From positions 264,076,925 through 264,140,924 of the forward strand of contig JAHLJT010000631.1 in NCBI GenBank assembly GCA_031308135.1: DNA of 64,000 nt, in the 5' to 3' direction. Positions within the stretch are counted from its first letter, which is position 1. Each line of letters begins with the position of its first letter. The position numbers were made by a program, and so were the translations under genes. Shown here piece after piece: positions 56,281 to 64,000 of this stretch. The DNA is from Acheta domesticus. Taxonomy: Eukaryota; Arthropoda; Insecta; Orthoptera; Gryllidae. The notes beneath the pieces are model-generated. The model saw nothing but the letters and a program-made list of their open reading frames with translations, searched no databases and was not told where the DNA came from.

Positions 56281-58548
56281 AGGATTTGGTCCACTTGACT
56301 GCGTTTTTCTTCAAATCTGTACACACAATTCAATACATTTTACGTTATGTTCATAAGTTTGTAATTAAATAGCGTTTAGACGAGTTACATAATAAGAAAG
56401 AATTATTTCTTACATATGATAATTCATTAATAGTAACTTGCTGTTCGTGTGTTTCATATTTACCGTATTTTCATTTTGATTTTTCAAAGAAACATGATGT
56501 GATTAGAGAAAAACTGATTTCAGTTCCGGGATCAGTATGTCAGAAATATTAAAGATCACTACTGAAAAGTTATGCGAATGTAAACTTTCCGATAATTGCA
56601 AGTCCATGTTATTTTAAGAAAATAAACACAAACCACCGAGGTTCTGGGAATTTGAAAATAACTTTTTCTAAATTAATTATTTGTACTATTTTTCCTGTTT
56701 TCATTTATTTATATTGGGAAGCATCGGTTGGGAATTATGAAGACAAGATAAACATTGTAAACTACTTTGTACCGAGTTTCCATTCGTAGTGGAAATATAG
56801 TTGAAATAAAAGTTAGTAGTGGAAATAAAAGTGAAAATATATCGTGTATTTCTTGCTTTGAAGTTTTAAAGAGACAGGATCATACAAGTATATTAATTTT
56901 GCTCTCATCTCTGTTGCCGACGTCCACGACCATCATGACCTTGTAAGAAAATTAAAATAAATGTTTGCTTTATTCTACTCACTACTTTCTACTCACCTAA
57001 CCTTGAGTAGAAAAGAGAATGACTTGAAAGTATTAGAGTACTTGGCGGAGAAGAACTTCAAAATTAATACTTTTACTGCAGGTTCATATATTACCGCTTA
57101 AGTAATTTTTTCAAAAAATTGAAGAAAATATAATTGTAAAATGATACAGAACTAAGTAAAAAAACGTTTTGAATTGTTATTCTCTACCAGGTGCGAATCT
57201 CAAATTCAGATTAATGTCATCGATCCCTATTTATTTTCTTGCAATCACCCGTGGATACATCCGTGGATACATTTATTTTTCGCGATAGTCACACAGAAAA
57301 TAAACATAATTCTTCGGAAATTTTTAGGTCCAGCCACAATTACTAAGCTGAAATGTGTATCATTCCGCCTGAATTTCTTCGACATTTCAGTGCTGGATCT
57401 CCGTGGTCGCCTTCATTACCTTCACTTAAAAACACAACACAAAGGTGAAAATAACTGCCCACCATTGGCTGGCATCGTACAGTGTTGGGTCGCCACACAT
57501 TTTTAAATAAAATTCCCGAGTTTTACCAGTATTCTTGGAAATTAACAGGTAAAATTTCAATTTGTGGCGCCCCCTGTCATTTTCTATTTCTGATTTCAAG
57601 GTCGTAAGCGCTTCAGTCTACCAACATACTTTTAGGACAAAGTTGATTCGCTCTCGCTCTGGCATTATCCTAGAAGAAGGAGAGGTTCTAGCTTTGCAGT
57701 TTATGAAAAATAACCTTGACCTTACTTACAAAAATGTTTATGGCGTGGAATCGTCGAAAACTTTAAACCCCAGACCGTGTTGCTGACACTTGAGCCATCA
57801 CTTGCGTCGACAACGCCCTCATGTCATCTCGCTAACAATTCTAATTCTAATGTGCTTGCAACGATAATATTTGTGAGGGTAGAGGATGAGGGACAGGCCA
57901 TCGACGGGCGTAATTCTCTTCAGATTGCAAATAAAGGTAAGGTATGGTGCTGTGCGTCGGGGACATAGCGTGCGATTTATTTCACCGGATGTAATGCAAT
58001 CGTTTTTGTGACACGTCGCACGTTTGTACCATAGCCATCTCCCATAGCCAGTGGCGTTTCGTTTTATTACGACCCGTTTCATTCGACGAGCCTCATCACA
58101 CTCGCTCCCTCGCCCACGCACTCGCCTGTTCCGTGGCGGTAGGTTTCATCATTCATTTTTCGTCACATCTACCTCCCCCCCCAATCGTAACATCCGTACC
58201 ATCTGTCTTCATGTCTATCCATTATTTGTCTCTTATTTCTTAAAATATAGTTATAAAATAATACATATCAGCAGAAACAGATCTTACGGTCATTATAAGG
58301 AGAATAAACCATGTTTTCAGTGAAGAAATGATGGGCGTATTATATCATTTTCATCTAGTGAGGCGCAATTTTAATGCAAATATTTTGCTGAATATTGAAA
58401 GAATTCGCAGCAAACATCGATCCTTATCCACAATTTTTCTGCACAACTTACATGCGCCTGTTCTTTTTGTTACACCTGAGGTCGACGCTCCCTGTCCTCA
58501 ATCCTCTGTCTCGGTCCTATGTAAGCATTCTCAGATCTTCTTGAAGTG
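56281..58548. other. Mostly AT-rich, no gene recognised
   Basis: The direct duplication CCGTGGATACAT occurs at 57250-57273. A possible decayed SINE lies at 57570-57830 (listed). 57960-58180 is GC-balanced with CGTCGCACG and CGTCACATC words like those at 47180-47620. Confidence 0.4.
57570..57830 (-). mobile_element. Possible decayed tRNA-derived SINE
   Basis: On the minus strand GATGGCTCAAGTGTCAGCA fits an A box, and GGTCTGGGGTTTAAAGTTTTC a poor B box about 30 bp later. No second copy, tail or target duplication was seen. Confidence 0.22.
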
Positions 58549-58800
58549 ACATGAGAGCGAGAGAGACCGAAATGAGAGAAAGAGCGAACGAGAAAGAGCG
58601 AGAGAGAGAGAGCAAACTTGCGGAAGAGAGCGAAAAGGAGGGCGCGCGAGAGAAGGAGAGAGAGAGAGCAGAAAATGCTAGAGAGCGCACCCACGAAAGA
58701 GAGAAGAGAGAGTGCGCAAAAGGGAGGGACAGAGAGGAGAGAGTGTTTGTGTGTGTATGTGAGTGACAGGAATAGAGAGGGAGAGGAAGAGAGAGAAGGC
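58549..58800. repeat. GA-rich purine tract
   Basis: About 250 bp of nearly pure plus-strand purine made of GAGA, GAAA and GCGAGA words with scattered CGs. Long homopurine tracts can form triplex DNA and are GAGA-factor type sequence. Arg/Glu-rich open frames here are artefacts. Confidence 0.9.
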
Positions 58801-59030
58801 ATAGGGAAGTACCCGACTTTCACGCCTCGCAGAGACGTTTGCTTTACTTTTTGCGATAGTACGCGTTCTTATTCGCGATGTAGTACTTGACCCATTGCCA
58901 GACGAAGGGATAATGGAAGACTTTAAGGCTACTGCCATCTTTCTGATGAAATTGGGATATTAGTGTTTTTCAATGCTCCATAGAAATTGTACCTAGATGT
59001 GTTTTTATTTTCAAGATTCGCCGCAATAGA

Positions 59031-59062
59031 CTAGATAGATAGATAGATAGATAGATAGATAT
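59031..59062. repeat. (GATA)n microsatellite
   Basis: Seven to eight perfect TAGA/GATA units. Confidence 0.95.
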
Positions 59063-59696
59063 AAGGTTTATTCTACAATTGGGCTGATGTTGCCCGTTGG
59101 CAGAATAAATATGACAGTGTAATTCATAAATTTATGTTCTTTATTCCAATGTTTAGAATGCAATGTCTAAACATTTACTCTCCTTTTTCTCAGACCTTGT
59201 GTATTATGGCATAGAATGTTATTGTCCCGAGGTCTTAAGTTGATTACTTGAATTACTTAAAACTTGGTAAAGCTCAATTACTGGTTACCACACCAATGAT
59301 TACACCATGGAGACTTAAATTTGGTGTAACTTTGAATTTTCAGACTGGCCATTCATGAAATAAGCTGGGAGACGTATGTAATGCATGTAGTGACCATTAT
59401 TATACCTGCGCAGGGTCAGATAAACAATTTTTTTCTCTGTCTATAGTTTCACTCTGGTTCATTTAGAGTTGCTAGCAATTTTCATTGATGAAATAGGACT
59501 TGGAAAATTGTGTACATGCAAATCGAGCTGATGGACGAGATTAAGTGCTGTTACATCATTGGATTCTCGAATTGAGTTGAACTTTTTTACGCACTGCTAG
59601 TCAGTGTTTGGCGTCATCTCACACTTCTTTACCTAACAGAAATTGTACTGAATATTGTCTGCGGTCAAGGTAACAATCATATAATTTTGAGAACCT
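59063..59696. other. AT-rich, no gene recognised
   Basis: Nothing recognised. Confidence 0.4.
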
Positions 59697-59704
59697 AACG
59701 GTAC
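59697..59704. repeat. Left target site duplication of SINE-2
   Basis: AACGGTAC, identical to 59988-59995. Confidence 0.85.
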
Positions 59705-59987
59705 TTTGGCCTCGCGTCTAGGTCTTGGTCAGCGCACTCGCTTTCCACTACGCGGCCCCGGGTTCGATTCCAGGTCGAGGCAAGATTGTAAAGCGCGTTT
59801 TCCTTGCAATGTCTCAGTATATGATACTGTGCGGCGATGAGAAAAATCACTTCTCAGGTTAAGAAGACCTGAATACAGCGTGGAGTACGTACTAACCACG
59901 TACCTCCTTAACCCATAGCCGCGAGGCAGGGACGTCGCCGGTAGGCTTGAGCCCGTCCACGGGCTGTCGCATCAAGTACATACATAC
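59705..59987 (+). mobile_element. SINE-2, intact tRNA-like head and target duplication
   Basis: A 283-bp element bounded by identical 8-bp duplications AACGGTAC (59697-59704, 59988-59995). The head can pair as a tRNA acceptor stem (GCCTCG at 59709-59714 with CGAGGC at 59776-59781). TCTTGGTCAGCG is the A box and GGTTCGATTCC (59761-59771) a perfect B box. A ~190-bp non-tRNA body follows, with a short GCCCGTCCACGGGC hairpin near its end and a (TACA)n tail. Intact promoter and duplication suggest a young insertion. Confidence 0.87.
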
Positions 59988-59995
59988 AACGGTAC
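59988..59995. repeat. Right target site duplication of SINE-2
   Basis: AACGGTAC. Confidence 0.85.
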
Positions 59996-61609
59996 ATCAT
60001 GGACCTTGCGAAAAGCACATGGTCGAAAACGTGTACATCGTGTACAATATAACTTTTTTGAAACCGTCGCTTACGTTCCAGACATTAACTCGCATAAAAT
60101 CTCCATTAACTAGTTCGAAACTTGATTGCCAAAATATTATTTCACAAATGTCTAAACAATAATTTTTATTTTAAATGTGTAATTTAAATAAATAATTTAA
60201 ATGATTTTGTAATTCCGAACCAATATGCGCCACCACAACATAACCTGGATTTTCACGTTGAATATGTAGGTTTTGCCGCCGAGAATAGCTGGAGGTTGCG
60301 TTTCTTCTGAGACATCAAATTGGAAGTTAATCGAGTTCAGTCTGAATCGAAAGGCAAGATAGTTATTTTTGTGTGCTTGAGCCGGTGTAGAATTAGAATA
60401 ATTTTGGCAAGCTTAGCATTCCTGCTTGGGTAGTACGAAGTATCGCATTTTTATGAGAAGTGTCATATTTTAGGACATTTCTGTGTAAATAATTTGTTTA
60501 TCAGGGAAGACATGTAAATTTATTATCAATTAAGGTCTTTTTCTCCAATAGTAAACAATGCTAAAACGCTTCACTACAAGCCATTGACATTTTCTTCCAA
60601 TATATTGACGTACTAAACTTTGAGCATGTTTTTGTATCAATTTGACGATATGTTGAATATATTAATAACAATCACTGGAGTGAGTGGCTCTTGCTTTGCA
60701 AGAATATGAAGTGCAAATTCACCTGGATAGAGTCTGTATGAAATTGTCATTGACAGAAATTATTCTGTTATGAGATTCATTAACGAATCACCTATTACAG
60801 TAGACTTTCTTAGCAGTCATACACTTATTTCCATATATTATCGCACCTACTCCGTGTGCCAACATTAGCGTTCAAGGGATGAACTAAGGAAATTCCACGT
60901 TTCAAGTTCTGCGCGGTTTTTTTATCACGTTGCCATTAATTTGAGTGCGCTATTATTTTATTATTTCATTGAACAAATACCTAGTTTTAGAGTGTATAAA
61001 TATTCGTAATACACTCTTAAAAAGGGTGATTTGGATGCCACAAATGCAGACAATCCAGTGTTTTAACTTATGAAAGAAGATATTTTGTTGTAAAAAACAT
61101 GTACAGCGATATGGAAATGAGTTTTTTAATTTATTTATTTATAGTGGCATCAACTACATAGGTTATTAGCGACTACTTAGCATCATGTACATGTATAAAC
61201 AGTAATGCACATTAAGATACAATGGAATTACGTAATGAAAACCAGGAAAGTTTGTAATGAAATAAGTTACATTGTTCAGGGAGGTTGCTTTATTGAAATG
61301 CAATACAAATAATAAGGATTAATGAAATATCTTTGTGCACTTTGACAGAAGATTGAATTATCATTATATATCCTTAAGAATATTACAATTTTCACAAAAT
61401 TTGATTAATTGTTTCTGATATTCAGACAAATACAATAAGGTATCTTAAGTTATATTCAGTTTTGTTTTATGAGTTTATGAGAAAGTTGTTGGGAATGTTG
61501 GGAAAGGATTATGGAACTTAAGAACACGTACGCAAATAATCTTCTCCCCCATACGTCGTATATAGTTTTCACTGTTTTTGTTGACCAAATAAATCAAATC
61601 ATATCAAAG
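59996..61609. other. AT-rich, no gene recognised; hairpin at 60985-61021
   Basis: TTTTAGAGTGTAT and ATACACTCTTAAAA (60985-61021) form a 13-bp stem with one bulge around an 11-nt loop. Near 61126-61145 a TTTATTTATTTATAG run precedes TGGCATCAACTACATAGG, possibly the end of an old retroposon. Confidence 0.4.
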
Positions 61610-61900
61610 TTATTTTGTTAGAGAAATGGCGGCAGGCAACAATGTTCAGGGAACTGGTCGTCACTAGGCGACGTCTGGCGAGAAGTCCCTCAGGCACGTC
61701 GGCGTTTGGACGCTCCCTCAAGCGGTGGGCAACCGGGCACGGGGCAACGGTGAGTTCGGAGGGCGCCTTCTCACATGCACAATTCGCTTTCAGCCGCTCC
61801 GAAACCTCAGCACGTGCCAGGGGACGCGACGCGAAGCGAGAAGCCCGCGAGCCGCGACGGCGCTTGGGCGAAGCAAAACACTTCCTTCTGAACATCTCCT
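61610..61900 (+). promoter_or_regulatory. CpG-rich island with start codons and strong donor
   Basis: A CpG-dense island rising sharply from AT-rich DNA, with ATGGCGGCAGG at 61626, CAACAATG at 61642 and a near-ideal donor CAACG|GTGAGT (intron from 61750). These are the marks of a promoter-proximal first exon on the plus strand. Confidence 0.45.
61642..61749 (+). CDS. Candidate first coding exon, mitochondrial-presequence-like peptide
   Basis: ATG at 61642 in CAACAATGTTC, an insect-type start context, opens 36 codons (MFRELVVTRRRLARSPSGTS...) to the donor ACG|GTGAGT at 61750, phase 0. The peptide has many Arg/Lys, Ser and hydrophobic residues and one acidic residue, as in mitochondrial targeting sequences. 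An upstream ATG (61626) in another frame gives only 13 codons before TAG and would act as a short upstream ORF. No family can be assigned from this short piece, and no downstream exon was found before 64000. Confidence 0.3.
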
Positions 61901-62554
61901 TACTTCTGACGGAACGCTCGCACAATTTGAGACATTGTATTCTAGATTTCTTGCATCGTTATGAAACATGTGCCAACAGTTAGTTTTAGGGCAGTAAGAA
62001 GGTATTGTGCTTTAAGGGGTGGTTTTAATGTAGGGAAGCCGTGCTATCTCGGAGAACAAAGATTAGAGAGACATTCTTTTTTACATTTTGGGTTTTGTGC
62101 TTAGGAAAATAATTCAAACTTTGGGAACATATGAAAGTTTTGAACCATGAAATTATACTTAAATGTTTCATTTTGAAGTCGTTGAGAATAATTTAAATTT
62201 TGTTTTCGGACGACTTGCTTGTATAACTCGCTAATTTTGAAGTTCGCCGCAAATTAAACGTGTTAGCTTTGTGGCACAACTATTAATTCATTAAATCAAC
62301 TAAATAATTAGGTATCCGTGTTACCGCAATATCAATTACTAGCAGACTACTGCAATATAACTCATGTATTAATTAATAATTTTTAAAAATTAAAGCCAAT
62401 TTTGCTCTCATTACGGAAAACGCAGACGTAATATTCCTATTATTAGATAGTACGTTTTACGTTCTTGATGAAAAAATAAAGAATGAGATTTACTTAGGAA
62501 AAGAGGATTTATTTGAGTCTTAAGTACTTGTAATATATTAATTGCCATATTTGA
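61901..62554. other. AT-rich, no gene recognised
   Basis: If 61750 is a true donor this is intron 1. Nothing else recognised. Confidence 0.4.
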
Positions 62555-63000
62555 ATGAATTTCAATGAAATGAATTTAAATGAAATGAGATGAGTTTGAA
62601 TGACATGACATGAATTTGAATGAAATGCGAGGAGTTTGAATGAAATGAGATGAATTTCAATGAAATGGGATGAATTTCAATGAAATGGGATGAATTTCAA
62701 TGAAATGAGATGAATTTGAATGAAATGAGATGAATTTGAATGAAATGAGATGAATTTGAATGAAATGCGATGAATTTGAATGAAATGAGATGAATGTGAA
62801 TGAAATGAGATGAATTTGAATGAAATGAGGTGAATTTGAATGAAATGCGATGAATTTGAATGAAATGAGATGAATTTGAATGAAATGAGATGAGTTTGAA
62901 TGAAATGAGATGAGTTTGAATGAAATGAGATGAATTTGAATGAAATGAGATGAATGTGAATGAAATGAGATGAATGTGAATGAAATGAGATGAATTTGAA
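62555..63000. repeat. 20-bp minisatellite TGAAATGAGATGAATTTGAA, ~22 units
   Basis: Unbroken 20-bp register across the whole stretch. Substitutions are concentrated in the first five or six units; later units differ mainly at three positions (GAGA/GCGA/GGGA, GAATTT/GAGTTT/GAATGT). Minus-strand open frames (SFHSNSSHFIQIHLI, period 20 residues) are artefacts of the stop-poor unit. The array ends sharply at TATTTTTTGC. Confidence 0.96.
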
Positions 63001-64000
63001 TATTTTTTGCTTCGGCAGAAGAACTGACATTCTGAAAGAGGTCTATTGTTGAACTGTCTGCTCTGAGGTTGATAGTAATTAGCACCAGGGATAATCGGTA
63101 TGTATCTCCCGCTGCTCCCGACCGATTGAGGCCTACCGCGCTATGGCGCCAGTATAAGCAGTGATTACAAGATACGATGTGTGTTGTGCCGTCGTCTCTG
63201 TAATAGGCACTTGCGGTGCCGTCAATGGCAGTTGGATATACAGATGTTATATCAAAATTAACTAGTGCATACCTATGTTCAAGCTTTGTAGACCTTGGTA
63301 TTTAGAAGTAGTTTTGTAGTTTTGTTCTGTGTGTTCGTAGAACTACACTAATGCAAGAAGTTGTGGGGTTCATCATATGTAATTATAATTACAAAAAATC
63401 ATTCTAATAACTTTTCATATCAACCACTGACATAATTCATCGAATTAACAAGATTGAGATCAAGTTTTTTTGCGTGGTTTGATGAGCAGATCTTCCAGAG
63501 AACGTAGACACCTAAGTAAAAAAAATCAATTCATAGTACTACACATTACAATGTTACTTTTTTTTGACAGTACAAAAATTGAAAATAATTTTTAATACAT
63601 AAGACGTGTTTCTATATCAAAAAATGAACTTTTTGATATAATCGTTCCTAAAATTTGTTTTTCTTGAAATCTAAAGTTGACGAGCATGTTCACATTTATC
63701 TAATATTACCAAAAAACAAGAAAAAGCCAACAAAACTCCGTAATTTTTATATTTTACTCCTTCAAATACGTCGAATTCCCAGAATTGCATTTAAAACCAC
63801 CATATGGTCAACTACTCGTATGTCCGAATCCTTTGTACCTATTCTTAAGCCTTTTGAACGTAACTACTTGATAACTTATAGAGCAGTTTGGGTTTGGTAA
63901 TAGGAGTCCGTTTGAAACCCAATTTAATCCTTTCAGAAATTGTGTTTGACTTTCCGAGAAAGATTAAAATACAACGTTTGTCACGTTTTATTAAAGAACA
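63001..64000. other. No gene recognised
   Basis: 63060-63240 is GC-balanced with CCGACCGATTGAGGCC but shows no tRNA boxes or coding exon. The rest is AT-rich to the window end. Confidence 0.4.

Noticed and set aside
58470..58938. Arg/Glu-rich and Ser/Leu-rich frames
   Set aside because: They come from the GA-rich purine tract and its complement.
59709..59781. A functional tRNA gene
   Set aside because: The tRNA-like part is the head of a SINE: it continues into a non-tRNA body with a tail, and the whole unit is flanked by a target duplication.
62657..63085. 142-codon Ser/His/Phe/Ile-rich protein on the minus strand
   Set aside because: A translation of the 20-bp minisatellite, with a 20-residue period and no flanking gene structure.

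Overview
This looks like a piece of a large, repeat-rich arthropod genome, most likely an insect. The reasons are an AT-rich background with small GC-rich islands, tRNA-derived SINEs, decayed pogo-type, piggyBac-type and hAT-type DNA elements, two short (68 and 81 bp) GT-AG introns in a decayed gene, and two protein relics of kinds I know from multi-copy insect gene families. I cannot name the species. No bacterial, viral or organellar gene content was seen, and no complete intact gene can be read through the window. Most long open frames are by-products of stop-free tandem repeats.

Layout. 1-156 is the 3' part of a SINE (SINE-1). 1240-2180 is a 12-bp minisatellite next to a GC-rich island (2200-2660). 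2860-3645 is a copy of a dispersed repeat built from ~305-bp tandem monomers, with further copies at 15430-16925 and 22331-23455. 5040-5400 is a CpG-rich island with a strong splice donor. 6258-6983 is a hAT-type non-autonomous element with an 8-bp target duplication. 10487-11735 holds a weak SINE, a CA-rich satellite and a retroposon 3' end. 14240-15032 (minus) is a frameshifted tyrosine-recombinase-like gene. 19930-21330 is a GC island running into a degenerate minisatellite that stops at a 1,000-N gap (21331-22330). 25695-26233 is a near full-length SINE-1 (minus). 30740-31010 is a GC island with a possible first exon.

The second half has a GC island followed by a 9-bp minisatellite (33950-35152), a pogo-type transposon relic (36874-38347), a 14-bp minisatellite (40203-40510), a piggyBac-type MITE with TTAA ends (40622-41244), a snap-back inverted repeat (42872-43065), a TATA-bearing GC island (45236-45600), another SINE-1 (46490-47030), a strongly pyrimidine-rich stretch (47031-49150), GC islands at 49000-49310 and 51510-51965, a SINE-1 between two ~75-bp direct repeats (51977-52674), a pseudogene of a repetitive insect protein family (55620-56280), a SINE with intact tRNA-like head and 8-bp target duplication (59705-59987), a GC island with a good start and donor (61610-61900) and a 20-bp minisatellite (62561-63000).

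How it fits together. There is no pathway or operon. The window is best read as intergenic or large-intron DNA dotted with GC islands, several of which carry an ATG-open frame ending at a strong splice donor and so may be first exons of genes whose remaining exons lie outside the window. Three of the GC-rich minisatellites sit directly against such islands. The most informative items are the recombinase-like relic, the four element families with readable ends, and the tandem-monomer dispersed repeat.
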